Below, piece after piece: positions 16,718 to 25,085 of a stretch of 36,654 nucleotides of DNA. Position 1 is the stretch's first letter. Each line of letters opens with the position of its first letter. Made by a program: the position numbers and the translations under genes. Source of the stretch: Patescibacteria group bacterium. GTDB lineage: Bacteria > Patescibacteriota > Patescibacteriia > Patescibacteriales > WJLG01. The stretch is from NCBI GenBank assembly GCA_028716485.1, contig JAQUPS010000010.1, positions 16,346 through 52,999 on the forward strand. Direction: 5' to 3'. Below the pieces are notes generated by a model. It searched no databases and was not told the origin of the DNA. It saw only the letters and a program-made list of their open reading frames with translations.

Positions 16718-17863
16718 ATGCCTGTTATCGAACCCGACAATAAAATAAACCCGCAAGACTTGGGCCGGGCGAAGGCGGAAAAAAAATCTTTTTCTCAATC
16801 GCTGAAAAATTTTTTCCTGAATCTGCTGAGCGTCAGTCCCAAAGAAAAACTGGTCTTTATCCAGAATCTTTCGGTAATGATCAAGGCCGGCATTCCGGTG
16901 CTCACCTCCTTCCGCACCCTGGCTGAACAAAGCGAGAGTAAAACATTCGCCCGTATTCTGAAACAAGTCGCTCTCAAATTAGAGCAAGGCTCCACTCTGG
17001 CCGACAGCTTGAAAATGTATCCCCGGACCTTTAACGAACTTTTTATCAATATGATCGACGCGGGAGAAATGTCGGGCAAATTGGAAGAAGCGCTCGGGCA
17101 GCTTTATGTACAAATCAAAAAACAATACGAGCTTACTTCGCGCATCAAAGGCGCGCTGATCTATCCGGTAATCGTCGTGGCCGCTATGATCGGCATCGGA
17201 ATTTTTATGATGATCTTCGTCATTCCTAAAATAACTTCGGTTTTTACCGAAAGCAACGTCCCACTGCCGCTTTTCACCAGAATATTGATCGACATCAGTA
17301 ATTTCTTGGCCAATAACTGGATGGCTTCCTCAATCATCGCCGCGGTCTTGATTTTGGCGATCTGTAAAATTATGAGTACGGAAAAGGGCAAATACACTTT
17401 CCAGGGGCTGGTTTTGCGGATGCCGATTTTCGGACCGATTGCCAAGAAGATCAATCTGGCTCGTTTTTCGCGGACCGCCGGCTCGCTGCTGAAAACCGAT
17501 ATTATGATCGTCAACGCTTTCCGGATTACCGCCAACGTGGTCACCAATCTTCATTATCGCCGCGCCATTATGGAAATCAGCGAACAGATAAAAAAGGGCG
17601 GGCAGATAAATGAAATCATCAAAAATTATCCTAAATTTTTTCCGCCGATGGTGACGCAAATGATAGCGGTCGGCGAGCAAACCGGCGAGGTGAGCAGCAT
17701 CCTGACTGACTTGGCGGAATTTTATGAAGGCGAAGTCGACCAAATAATGCAAAATCTTCCTTCGATCATCGAGCCGCTTTTAATCTTGCTGCTCGGCCTT
17801 GGCGTCGGCGCGATCGCCATTGCCATTATTATGCCGATGTATTCTTTAACATCAGTCATCTAA
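16718..17863 (+). CDS. pilC: Type IV pilus inner-membrane platform protein PilC (GspF family)
   Basis: PilC is the polytopic membrane platform on which PilB acts. The 381-residue length is typical. Two repeated GspF domains are visible. The first begins near residue 45 (FIQNLSVMIKAGIPVLTSFRTLAEQ) and carries the INMIDAGEMSGKLEEAL signature. The second begins near 245 (INLARFSRTAGSLLKTDIMI) and carries VTQMIAVGEQTGEVSSIL. Membrane helices lie at about 147-172, 200-220 and the C-terminus (LLILLLGLGVGAIAIAIIMPMY). The ATG has no Shine-Dalgarno, and the upstream 40 bases are AT-rich word repeats. Confidence 0.95.
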   Translation: MPVIEPDNKINPQDLGRAKAEKKSFSQSLKNFFLNLLSVSPKEKLVFIQNLSVMIKAGIPVLTSFRTLAEQSESKTFARILKQVALKLEQGSTLADSLKMYPRTFNELFINMIDAGEMSGKLEEALGQLYVQIKKQYELTSRIKGALIYPVIVVAAMIGIGIFMMIFVIPKITSVFTESNVPLPLFTRILIDISNFLANNWMASSIIAAVLILAICKIMSTEKGKYTFQGLVLRMPIFGPIAKKINLARFSRTAGSLLKTDIMIVNAFRITANVVTNLHYRRAIMEISEQIKKGGQINEIIKNYPKFFPPMVTQMIAVGEQTGEVSSILTDLAEFYEGEVDQIMQNLPSIIEPLLILLLGLGVGAIAIAIIMPMYSLTSVI

Positions 17864-17950
17864 TTTAACGCGACACATAACACGGCAAGCGGAGGATTTT
17901 CTTCTATAAATAAACTTTGTACATAACCTATAGCCTGCCAAAAAATTGAA

Positions 17951-17979
17951 TTGACAAATCAATTTTTCTTCCTTCATAT
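17951..17979 (+). promoter_or_regulatory. Possible promoter ahead of the heptamer tract
   Basis: A perfect TTGACA (17951-17956) is followed after 17 bases by TCATAT (17974-17979), only three of six to the -10 consensus. If used, transcription would start near 17986. The leader would then be the purine run AAGGGGG followed by the 84-base heptamer tract. The surrounding AAAAATTGA/TCAATTTTT arms could instead be a weak terminator after pilC. Confidence 0.3.
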
Positions 17980-17999
17980 CGGAACGAGCAAGGGGGTCG

Positions 18000-18083
18000 T
18001 TACGTGTTACGTGTTACGTGTTACGTGTTACGTGTTACGTGTTACGTGTTACGTGTTACGTGTTACGTGTTACGTGTTACGTG
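18000..18083 (+). repeat. Twelve perfect tandem TTACGTG heptamers
   Basis: Exactly twelve uninterrupted copies of TTACGTG span 84 bases and run straight into TTATG, which contains the start codon of the prepilin-like gene (ATG 18086). The purine run AAGGGGG at 17990-17996 lies immediately upstream and is the only Shine-Dalgarno-like sequence near. Seven is not a multiple of three, so unit gain or loss would change both RBS-to-ATG spacing and the frame of any upstream start. Reading through it in frame gives repeated VLRVTCY, which is not considered real protein. Confidence 0.95.
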
Positions 18084-18085
18084 TT

Positions 18086-19888
18086 ATGAAAGATAACAAA
18101 TCAAAATCAGGCGACGCCGGTTTTACCCTGATCGAGGCCGTGGTGGGCATCGCCATTTTTTCGTTGATCGCCATCGGAGTCTATGAAACTTTTGCTCAAG
18201 CCAGCCACATGGTGGAAACATCGCGGCTGATGGTAACCGCCGCGGCGCTGGCCAACGAGCAATTTGAAATCGCCCATAATATGCCTTATGCCGATATCGG
18301 CTTGACCGCCGGCTTGCCGAGCGGAAAATTATCGCCCACCCAAAATATCACCCGCGATAATACCGATTTTCTGGTGCAAACGATAGTACAAAACATTGAT
18401 GATCCGTTTGACGGCACTATCGGCGGCAGTCCGAACGATAGCTCGCCGGCCGATTATAAACTGGTAGAAATAAAAATTTCCGCGCCAAGCAATCCGCGCC
18501 TGGCGCCGTTAACCTTTACCGAATATATCGCTCCGAAAAATCTGGAAAATACGACAAACAACGGAGCGCTCTTTGTCCGCGTCTTTGATGCCAACGGCCA
18601 GCCGGTTTCGGAGGCGAACGTCCATATTGCCAATAGCCAAACCTCGCCGATAGTCGGTGTTAACGACACCACCAACAACGATGGTATTCTGCAAATCGTC
18701 GATGTGCCGCCCAGCATACAGAGTTATAAAATTACCGTCAGCAAAAACGGCTATTCCCAAGACCGGACTTATCCAGTCGGGTCTTCAACCAACCCCAATC
18801 CAATCATGCCTGACGCGACAGTAATCGCCCAGCAAGTGACGCAAACCAGTTTTATGATCGACCGCACCGCCACGCTCAATGTCAGCAGCGTGACCGAAAC
18901 TTGCGCGCCGGTAGCCAATATCGGCTTTGACTTGAAAGGCAGCAAGCTGATCGGCTCAACTCCCGACATTTATAAATATCAAAATAGTTTTGACACCGGC
19001 CCCTCGGGAACAAAAGTCATCGACAGTCTGGAATGGGACGCTTACAATTTAACCTTCAACGACAGTACGCATGATTTGGGCGGAGCGATTTCGCCGGTCC
19101 TTTTCAGCCTGACGCCCGGCAGCGTCCAGGACGTAAAAATTATCGCGGTTCCCAAAAATCCCCGCAGTCTTCTGGTGAGCGTCAAGCAAGGAGGAACGAC
19201 GCAGCCGCTTTCCGGCGCCACCGTGCAATTAACGATCGGCACTTCCACCAAGCAATTGATTACCGGCCGGGGTTTCTTGCGGCAAAGCGATTGGTCGGGC
19301 GGTTCAGGCCAGGAAAACTTCACTAATCCGGCCGCCTTTTACAGTTCTGACGGAAATATTGAAACCGCCGACCCGGCCGGCGAAATCAAGCTTAAAGAAG
19401 CTTTCGGCCTATACGCCGCGGCCGGAAACCTGACATCTTCGACTTTCGATACCGGCTCGGCCAGCGACTTTTACCGGCTGGAATTTTTGCCGCTGGACCA
19501 GCCGCCGGAAGCCGGCACCAGCAGCGTCCTGCTCCAAGTCGCCGCCAATAATGATAATTCAACTTGGAACTTCTTGGGCCCGGACGGCACTAACGCGACC
19601 TTTTATTCCGCGGCCAACGGCAATATCAATCCGATCAATAACGGCAACCGCTACTTGCGTTATAAAATTTATTTGGCCACTGCCAGTTCCACCTATACGC
19701 CCAACGTCGGCGAAGTCAGCTTTGCTTTCACTTCGCTTTGCGTCCCGCCCGGGCAGGTGCTATTCGACGGATTGGCCGAGGGCGACTACACGCTTAATGT
19801 TTCCAAATCCGGCTTTCAACCCAGCGAGGGAACGATTCATATTTCCGACCCCTCGAATCAGCAAGAAGTTATCTTAATGCCGGAATAA
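18086..19888 (+). CDS. Prepilin-like protein with a large C-terminal beta-rich domain
   Basis: The ATG at 18086 gives a 600-residue protein with a class III signal, AG12|FTLIEAVVGIAIFSLIAI. Cleavage after Gly12 would leave Phe1 and Glu5, the classical prepilin pattern, followed by the hydrophobic pilin helix. It is far larger than a major pilin. A carboxypeptidase-regulatory-like beta domain is visible in the middle (VRVFDANGQPVSEANVHIAN, ITVSKNGYSQDRTYP), and a similar motif appears at the C-terminus (GLAEGDYTLNVSKSGFQPSE). A minor pilin or tip adhesin is the natural reading. A longer frame from a TTG at 17951 passes through the heptamer tract and is rejected. The next prepilin gene starts 5 bases after the stop. 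Confidence 0.85.
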   Translation: MKDNKSKSGDAGFTLIEAVVGIAIFSLIAIGVYETFAQASHMVETSRLMVTAAALANEQFEIAHNMPYADIGLTAGLPSGKLSPTQNITRDNTDFLVQTIVQNIDDPFDGTIGGSPNDSSPADYKLVEIKISAPSNPRLAPLTFTEYIAPKNLENTTNNGALFVRVFDANGQPVSEANVHIANSQTSPIVGVNDTTNNDGILQIVDVPPSIQSYKITVSKNGYSQDRTYPVGSSTNPNPIMPDATVIAQQVTQTSFMIDRTATLNVSSVTETCAPVANIGFDLKGSKLIGSTPDIYKYQNSFDTGPSGTKVIDSLEWDAYNLTFNDSTHDLGGAISPVLFSLTPGSVQDVKIIAVPKNPRSLLVSVKQGGTTQPLSGATVQLTIGTSTKQLITGRGFLRQSDWSGGSGQENFTNPAAFYSSDGNIETADPAGEIKLKEAFGLYAAAGNLTSSTFDTGSASDFYRLEFLPLDQPPEAGTSSVLLQVAANNDNSTWNFLGPDGTNATFYSAANGNINPINNGNRYLRYKIYLATASSTYTPNVGEVSFAFTSLCVPPGQVLFDGLAEGDYTLNVSKSGFQPSEGTIHISDPSNQQEVILMPE

Positions 19889-19893
19889 CAACT

Positions 19894-20517
19894 ATGGACA
19901 AATCCACTCTGAACAAATCAAACGCCGGCTACACCCTGGTGGAAACAATGGTGGTGATGTTTATTTTTCTGATCTTACTTGATGGCATTTGGCTGTTTTA
20001 TAACAACTCCGTAAATACTAATAATATTTTGACGGGCAATCTTAACGCCCAGCAAGAAACGCGGAAAGCCTTTACTTCGATGCTGGCCGATATCCGCAGC
20101 GCTTTACCCGCGAGCAACGGCGCCTACGCCATTGATGCCGCCAGCTCGACCGGTTTTATTTATTATTCCGATATTGATAATGATGGTTTGAAGGAAAAAA
20201 TCCGCTATTTTTTAAGCAATAAAATCTTGAAGGCCGGCATCACCAAGCCGGTTGGCAACCCGTCAGTCTATAACAGCGCTGACGAAAAAATCACCGGCTT
20301 GATTCATGATGTGATTAATTTTCCATCACAGCCGATCTTCTCTTATTTCGATGAAAACTACAACGGCGCGGGCGCGCCGCTGCCTGCTCCGGTGAACATC
20401 ACCGCCATCAGGCTGATTAAAATAGACATATTTATCGACCATGACCCGCTCAAGCCGCCGGCCGCGCTGGAATTTACCACCCAAGTATCAATCAGGAATT
20501 TGAAAGATAATCTGTAG
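19894..20517 (+). CDS. Prepilin-like protein (PilW/GspJ-type minor pilin)
   Basis: The 207-residue protein carries the class III prepilin signal NAG12|YTLVETMVVMFIFLILLDGI, with Glu at position +5 after cleavage. The body resembles GspJ/PilW-type minor pilins: a long N-terminal helix (NAQQETRKAFTSMLADIRSA) followed by a beta-rich domain (STGFIYYSDIDNDGLKEKIR, ITAIRLIKIDIFIDHDP). It starts only 5 bases after the previous stop, so the two are translationally linked. Its role is probably in priming or capping the pilus. Confidence 0.85.
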   Translation: MDKSTLNKSNAGYTLVETMVVMFIFLILLDGIWLFYNNSVNTNNILTGNLNAQQETRKAFTSMLADIRSALPASNGAYAIDAASSTGFIYYSDIDNDGLKEKIRYFLSNKILKAGITKPVGNPSVYNSADEKITGLIHDVINFPSQPIFSYFDENYNGAGAPLPAPVNITAIRLIKIDIFIDHDPLKPPAALEFTTQVSIRNLKDNL

Positions 20518-20564
20518 CAAACGCCAAAACGCAAATTAACAAATTTCCCCGGATATTTTGAACA

Positions 20565-20674
20565 TTAAATTCGAAACAAATTCAAAGCACAAAATCCGAA
20601 ATTCAAAACGTTTCGACTTTTGAACATTTGGATTTTAAATTTGTTTTGGATTTCGGATTTCGTGCTTCGGATTT
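20565..20674. repeat. AT-rich word-repeat element (type 1)
   Basis: The 204-base gap before the PilX-like gene is built from permuted words such as CAAATTC, AAAATCCGAA, GGATTT and CGTGCTTCGG. Words in the left half are complementary to words in the right half, so it can fold back imperfectly. It resembles the element at 26046-26171, sharing GTGCTT(C/A)GGATTT near the right end. Confidence 0.6.
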
Positions 20675-20721
20675 GATGACGACATTAAATAGGATGTTGG
20701 ATAAATTAAAATTAAAATATC

Positions 20722-22200
20722 ATGAAGCTAAAAATAATCAACAATCGAGACGGGATGATTCTGCCTTTAGTGCTCGTCCTGGGAACAATCTGTATGATTA
20801 TTCTGGGCGGAATCGTCAGCTGGGGGATGCTCAATCTGCGCGCCGCGCGGCAGGCGGTAAAACGCGAGGCGGCTTTTCAGATTGCCGAATCGGGTCTGGA
20901 ATATTACCGCTGGCATTTGGCGCACGCCGCGACCGATTATCAGGACGGCACTGCCGGAGCCGGACCCTATGTCCATCAATTTTACGACAAGGCCGGCAAC
21001 TTGATCGGCAGTTTTTCTTTGGATATTACGCCGCCGCTGACCGGTTCAACTGTCGTTACCGTGCAATCAGCCGGCAGAACCGTCAGCGACTTTTCCGGCG
21101 CGCGAACCATAAAAACTCAGCTGGGCAAGCCTTCGCTTATTAAATTCGCCGTGGCCGCCGGCGATGACATGCGTTTTGGCCAGGGCACGGAAGTGTGGGG
21201 GCCGATTCATTCCAACAACGGCATCCGTTTTGACGGCATTGCCCACAATCTGATTACCAGCGCCGTAGCCAGCTACAATGATCCGGATCATTCCGGCACG
21301 AAAGAATTCGGCGTCCACACCCACGTCAATCCGCCGCCCGGCAGCGGCGTTAATGATAATTTCCGCCCGCAAGAAGCTCCGCCCAACCCTGTTCAGCCCC
21401 GAACCGATGTTTTTCTTGCCGGCCGACAATTTCCCGTTCCCGCGATTGACTTCACCGGATTAACCATCGATATTTCGCAAATGAAAACCGATGCCGTCGC
21501 CCATGGTTTTTATCGCGCCGGCTCGGGCGCGCTCGGCTATCACGTAGTTTTGAAAACCGACGACACTTTCGATCTTTATAAAGTTACCTCGATGAAAGCC
21601 GCGCCGAACGGCTGCATCAACGGCGACAGCCAAGGCCATAACAAACAAGACGGCTGGGGAACCTGGAGCATTAACAATGAAATAGTGCTGGGCACCTATC
21701 CTTTTCCCGATAATGGCCTGATTTTTCTGGAAGACGATGTTTTTGTCGACGGACAAATCAATACCGCCCGGGTAACCATTATCGCGGCCGCGTTTCCCGA
21801 CAATCCCTCCTCCCGAAAAAATATCATCGTTAATAATAATCTTCTTTACACCAACTACGACGGCCGCGATGTTGTCGGCCTGATCGCGCAGAACAATATC
21901 AATGTCGGATTGTTCAGCTTGGACGTTTTGCGCATTGATGCCGCGCTGATCGCCCAAAACGGACGCGCCGGCCGCTATTATTACAACAAAAACAAATGCC
22001 TGGCCGACGCTACCAAACAAACCTTAACCCTCTATGGCATGATCGCTTCCAGCAAGCGCTACGGATTCAGTTATACCGACAACACCGGCTATCAGATCAG
22101 AAATATCAATTATGACGACAAGCTGCTTTACGGTCCGCCGCCCAGCTTTCCGCAAACTTCCGATCAATACACCACTATTTTTTGGCAGGAAATACAATAA
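20722..22200 (+). CDS. PilX-like pilus-associated protein
   Basis: The 492-residue protein begins with a short basic segment and a hydrophobic helix (GMILPLVLVLGTICMIILGGIV, about 11-32). The stretch QAVKREAAFQIAESGLEYYRWHL follows, the hallmark of PilX N-terminal domains (..A..AAESG.EY). It lacks the Glu5 of true prepilins. The remainder (VWGPIHSNNGIRFDG, PVPAIDFTGLTIDISQM, LIFLEDDVFVDGQI) looks like a beta-solenoid or polymer-forming surface domain. It follows the two prepilin genes after a word-repeat gap and precedes pilM. The function in pilus assembly is inferred from the N-terminal domain and context. Confidence 0.82.
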   Translation: MKLKIINNRDGMILPLVLVLGTICMIILGGIVSWGMLNLRAARQAVKREAAFQIAESGLEYYRWHLAHAATDYQDGTAGAGPYVHQFYDKAGNLIGSFSLDITPPLTGSTVVTVQSAGRTVSDFSGARTIKTQLGKPSLIKFAVAAGDDMRFGQGTEVWGPIHSNNGIRFDGIAHNLITSAVASYNDPDHSGTKEFGVHTHVNPPPGSGVNDNFRPQEAPPNPVQPRTDVFLAGRQFPVPAIDFTGLTIDISQMKTDAVAHGFYRAGSGALGYHVVLKTDDTFDLYKVTSMKAAPNGCINGDSQGHNKQDGWGTWSINNEIVLGTYPFPDNGLIFLEDDVFVDGQINTARVTIIAAAFPDNPSSRKNIIVNNNLLYTNYDGRDVVGLIAQNNINVGLFSLDVLRIDAALIAQNGRAGRYYYNKNKCLADATKQTLTLYGMIASSKRYGFSYTDNTGYQIRNINYDDKLLYGPPPSFPQTSDQYTTIFWQEIQ

Positions 22201-22294
22201 ATTATTCCTCTGATTGATTACTGATAAGGCAAAAACATGGCCGCCGCCTGGCTGTGTTTTTTTAATAACCTGATTTTCAAATTTTTCAATTTCG

Positions 22295-22303
22295 TGCTAT
22301 AAT
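22295..22303 (+). promoter_or_regulatory. Extended -10 promoter of pilMNO
   Basis: TGCTATAAT, a TG motif with a perfect TATAAT, lies 35 bases before the pilM ATG. No convincing -35 is present. It would make pilM-pilN-pilO a separate unit from the pilB-prepilin part. Confidence 0.6.
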
Positions 22304-22337
22304 TTTTTTATAAAATTACGCCGCAAAGAAGAACACT

Positions 22338-23504
22338 ATGTCTTTCTTCAACGATGCCGCCTGCCCGATCGGGCTGGACATTTCCGACTTGTCGGTAAAG
22401 CTGGTCCAGCTTAGAAAAGCGGGAAAAAAAATAAAAATTCAGGCTTGGGGAAAAATCGATCTTCCCCGGGGCCTTTTGGAAAACGGGGAAATAATCAACC
22501 AAAAAGAATTGGCTAAATTCATCAGAAAATTGATCAGCCATCCCGATCATGGAAAAGTAACCGCTAACGAGGCGGTTATTTGCCTCCCGGAAGGAAAAAC
22601 TTTTCTAAAAATCGTGGAGATCGACAAACAAATTCAGGACAAAAACGCGGCCATCAAAAACGAGCTGGGAAAACACGTGCCCTTGCCAATCGAGGAATTA
22701 TATTTTGACTCGCAAATTATCGGCGATTCCGGCCGATCCCAATTGGTCTTGATCGGCGCCGCCCCGAAAAAATTGATTGATGGCCATCTGGCGCTGCTTG
22801 CGGAATCCCGGCTCTCGGCCAGCGCCGTGGAAACCGAGCCGGTTTCGGTCTGCCGCTGCCTGCTTGACGCGGAAAATCCGAAATATCGCGGCGCCGGCCG
22901 GAATAACAGCGCCATCATCGATATCGGCGCCACGGACGCCAGCCTGACTTTTTATTCGAAGAATACCATACTTTTTTCCGTCAATCTGCCTGTCTCGGGC
23001 GAAGAAATCACCAAAAAAATCGCTGCGGCCCTGGAGATAGATCCTGAGCAGGCGGAAAAAGTTAAAATCCTTTACGGTTCGGTCAAAAATACCCAGGAAA
23101 CGGCGGCGGCAAAAATCATCGCCGAGCAAGCCGGCGAATTAAGATCCAAGTGCCTGGAGGCGATAACTTTTTTCAATCATCATTTTTCCGCCTGGGGGCC
23201 GGTTGAAAAAATAATTTTATGCGGCGGCGGCGCCAACATCGCCGGCTTGGATAAATTTATCGCCGAAGAAACGGGCATTATTACGGTTAACGGCGACATT
23301 TTCGCCAACTTTCCGGGAAATAAAAATAATCTGCGCGACAAATTCCGCCATACTTTCGGATTAAACACCGATTTTCTCGCAACTGCTCAAAACAATAAAA
23401 CCAGGGCGAGCCAAAGCAAGACCGTCAAAATTTCCCAGGATACGAGCTTGTGCTACGCCACCGCGATGGGCTTGGCTCTGCGCGGAATATTCATTGACGA
23501 GTAA
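22338..23504 (+). CDS. pilM: Type IV pilus assembly protein PilM (actin-like ATPase)
   Basis: PilM is a cytoplasmic actin-fold protein that binds the N-terminus of PilN. The 388-residue sequence shows the fold's nucleotide-binding motifs: phosphate-1 GLDISDLSVKLVQL near residue 13, phosphate-2 IIDIGATDASLTFY (193-206) and the adenosine motif IILCGGGANIAGL (292-304). The PilM-type segment IKNELGKHVPLPIEELYFD is present. An AAGAAG stands 6 bases before the ATG, a modest ribosome site. It lies downstream of the 22295 promoter and 145 bases before pilN. Confidence 0.94.
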   Translation: MSFFNDAACPIGLDISDLSVKLVQLRKAGKKIKIQAWGKIDLPRGLLENGEIINQKELAKFIRKLISHPDHGKVTANEAVICLPEGKTFLKIVEIDKQIQDKNAAIKNELGKHVPLPIEELYFDSQIIGDSGRSQLVLIGAAPKKLIDGHLALLAESRLSASAVETEPVSVCRCLLDAENPKYRGAGRNNSAIIDIGATDASLTFYSKNTILFSVNLPVSGEEITKKIAAALEIDPEQAEKVKILYGSVKNTQETAAAKIIAEQAGELRSKCLEAITFFNHHFSAWGPVEKIILCGGGANIAGLDKFIAEETGIITVNGDIFANFPGNKNNLRDKFRHTFGLNTDFLATAQNNKTRASQSKTVKISQDTSLCYATAMGLALRGIFIDE

Positions 23505-23607
23505 ATCCATAACCAACGAAATAAATACATTATATCTTAACTCGCCGCGCTGGCTGGCGCTGACCGGAAATTAGAAATTTGTCTTTAAAATATACCAATT
23601 TCAAATT

Positions 23608-23633
23608 TTGCCTGCTTGCCGGCAGGCAGGCAA
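23608..23633. repeat. Palindromic element upstream of pilN
   Basis: The sequence beginning TTGCCTGCTTGCCGGCAGGC (26 bases, ending GGCAGGCAA) is a near-perfect palindrome with one asymmetric base pair. It sits 16 bases before the pilN ATG. Read in frame from TTG it would add PACRQAG to PilN. The GC-rich palindrome contrasts with the AT-rich flanks and is probably an inserted element. Confidence 0.65.
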
Positions 23634-23649
23634 TCTCAAATTATTAATT

Positions 23650-24192
23650 ATGCTGAGTTTAAATCTGACCGCCGAAGAGGCGAAGCAAAAACTTAAATTC
23701 CAGCGGCTCTATCTCCTTTTGGTTAAAACAGAGCTGTCCTTGCTTATTCTCCTTTTGCTGACCGGAATAATAATTTTCACGGCGGAAAAAATGCTGGCGA
23801 ATAATATTCTTAAATCCGGCCAGGAAACGGCCAAATTAATCAGCGCTACCAGCGCCGAATATACCGCCAAAGCCGCCTCGCTAAATGATAAAATAACCGC
23901 GGTTTCACAAATCGAAAATGGCTTTATCCCCTATTCGATGATCTTGCGCGATCTCATCGCCCTGATGCCGGAGAGCGTTTCCTTATCCTATTTGAATATC
24001 AACTCAAAAACAAAGGCCATCAAAATAAGGGGCTTGGCTCCGACCAGGGAAAATCTGCTGGACCTGGAAAAAATTCTCAAAGAAACCCCGTGGCTGACGA
24101 AGGTAAATATTCCTTTTGGCGAAAAACTGCAAAAAAATAATATCAATTTCGATATTGACTTGGAATTTGACCCGGCGAAAATGCCCTCTTAA
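23650..24192 (+). CDS. pilN: Type IV pilus assembly protein PilN
   Basis: From the ATG at 23650 the protein is 180 residues. A short cytoplasmic N-terminus begins MLSLNLTAEEAKQKL; in PilN this region is the PilM-binding peptide. One membrane helix follows (about 20-45, LSLLILLLLTGIIIF), then a coiled segment and a small ferredoxin-like domain (LRDLIALMPESVSLSYLNIN, IKIRGLAPTRENLLDLEKIL). The longer TTG-led frame beginning 14 codons earlier runs through the palindromic element and is rejected. It is followed 17 bases later by pilO. Confidence 0.9.
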   Translation: MLSLNLTAEEAKQKLKFQRLYLLLVKTELSLLILLLLTGIIIFTAEKMLANNILKSGQETAKLISATSAEYTAKAASLNDKITAVSQIENGFIPYSMILRDLIALMPESVSLSYLNINSKTKAIKIRGLAPTRENLLDLEKILKETPWLTKVNIPFGEKLQKNNINFDIDLEFDPAKMPS

Positions 24193-24209
24193 TTTTTATC
24201 GGCGATCAT

Positions 24210-24791
24210 ATGCCTGACAAAATATCATATCCGGCCAAAATATCTTTAAGCGCGCTGATTTTCTTGCTCGCCGCTTTTGGTTTGATTTTCTGGCTGATCG
24301 CGCCGGCAGTAAAAGATACCCGAGCGATAAAAATCCAAATGGAGAGCCAGAGCCTGGAGCTGGAAAAAAATTACGCGCAAGGAAAAAATTTGAAAAAATT
24401 GGCGGACAACCTGAAAGCCGTCGAGCCCCGCTGGGGAGAAGTCGAGCAAATCTTCATTAAAAATGATGACGATGATGCTTTGGCGTTTTTCACCTTGCTG
24501 GAAACGGCCGAAGGAAAAAACAATGTCGCGGAAATCGAACCGTACAGCCTGGGCGGTGAAATTCCGCTGGGGCAATTTTACAGCCAGAGAGCGCTGGATC
24601 TTAACTTGCGCGGCAATTTCACCGGCCTAATCGGTTTTATCTCTGGTTTGGAACCGCTGAAAAATTATATCAATATCAATTCGCTGCAAATAACCGCGCT
24701 CAACTCGGATCTTTTGTCGAAAGCCGGAACCAGTACGCCGCAAAAACTTTTAACAGCGCAGATTTCCGCCGACACCTATTGGATAAAATAA
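24210..24791 (+). CDS. pilO: Type IV pilus assembly protein PilO
   Basis: The 193-residue protein has one N-terminal membrane helix (about 10-32, ISLSALIFLLAAFGLIFWLI) and a coiled-coil stretch (AIKIQMESQSLELEKNYAQ, LKKLADNLKAVEPRW). An extracytoplasmic alpha/beta domain follows, with FYSQRALDLNLRGNFTGLIG and FISGLEPLKNYININSLQIT typical of PilO. It forms the PilNO heterodimer that aligns the pilus machine across the membrane. Its position directly after pilN supports the call. Confidence 0.9.
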   Translation: MPDKISYPAKISLSALIFLLAAFGLIFWLIAPAVKDTRAIKIQMESQSLELEKNYAQGKNLKKLADNLKAVEPRWGEVEQIFIKNDDDDALAFFTLLETAEGKNNVAEIEPYSLGGEIPLGQFYSQRALDLNLRGNFTGLIGFISGLEPLKNYININSLQITALNSDLLSKAGTSTPQKLLTAQISADTYWIK

Positions 24792-24806
24792 TGGTTTCTT
24801 AAATTT

Positions 24807-25070
24807 ATGATGATTAACGCAAAAAAAATCAGACCTTACGCGAAAGTTCTGTTCATCGCCGCCTTAATCGCCGCCGGCGCTTATATTTTTTTCTTTTTAA
24901 ATTATTATTTTTATCCCGCTCTTACCGGCTCGCAAGTCGTTTTTACTTTGCAAAAAAATACCGTCGCCCAGATTATTGATGTTGATAAATTCAATAATCT
25001 CCTTGATAAAATTTCCCAAAAGACTCTGCTCTTGCCCGAATCATTATCCATCAATAATCCGTTTAAATAA
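24807..25070 (+). CDS. Small membrane protein at the end of the pilus cluster
   Basis: The 87-residue protein has a basic N-terminus (MMINAKKIRPYAK), one membrane helix (VLFIAALIAAGAYIFFFL, about 14-32) and a short external tail (VVFTLQKNTVAQIIDVDKFN). It begins 15 bases after pilO, at the place where pilP often lies. I see no PilP domain and do not recognise a family, so a pilus accessory role is positional inference. It converges with the pseudouridine synthase gene, with 15 bases between the stops. Confidence 0.7.
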   Translation: MMINAKKIRPYAKVLFIAALIAAGAYIFFFLNYYFYPALTGSQVVFTLQKNTVAQIIDVDKFNNLLDKISQKTLLLPESLSINNPFK

Positions 25071-25085
25071 GCGGCTGGCCGGCGC

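Noticed and set aside
18000-18083. CRISPR-like array
   Set aside because: The units are 7 bases with no spacers; it is a simple tandem repeat.
17951-18085. N-terminal extension of the prepilin-like protein read through the heptamer tract (repeated VLRVTCY)
   Set aside because: It starts at a TTG inside a possible -35 box, the peptide is only repeat translation, and a proper prepilin signal begins at the ATG at 18086.
20628-21143. 171-codon ORF overlapping the start of the PilX-like gene
   Set aside because: It is in another frame, is Arg/Ser-rich as expected of a shadow, and the PilX-like frame has a recognisable N-terminal domain.
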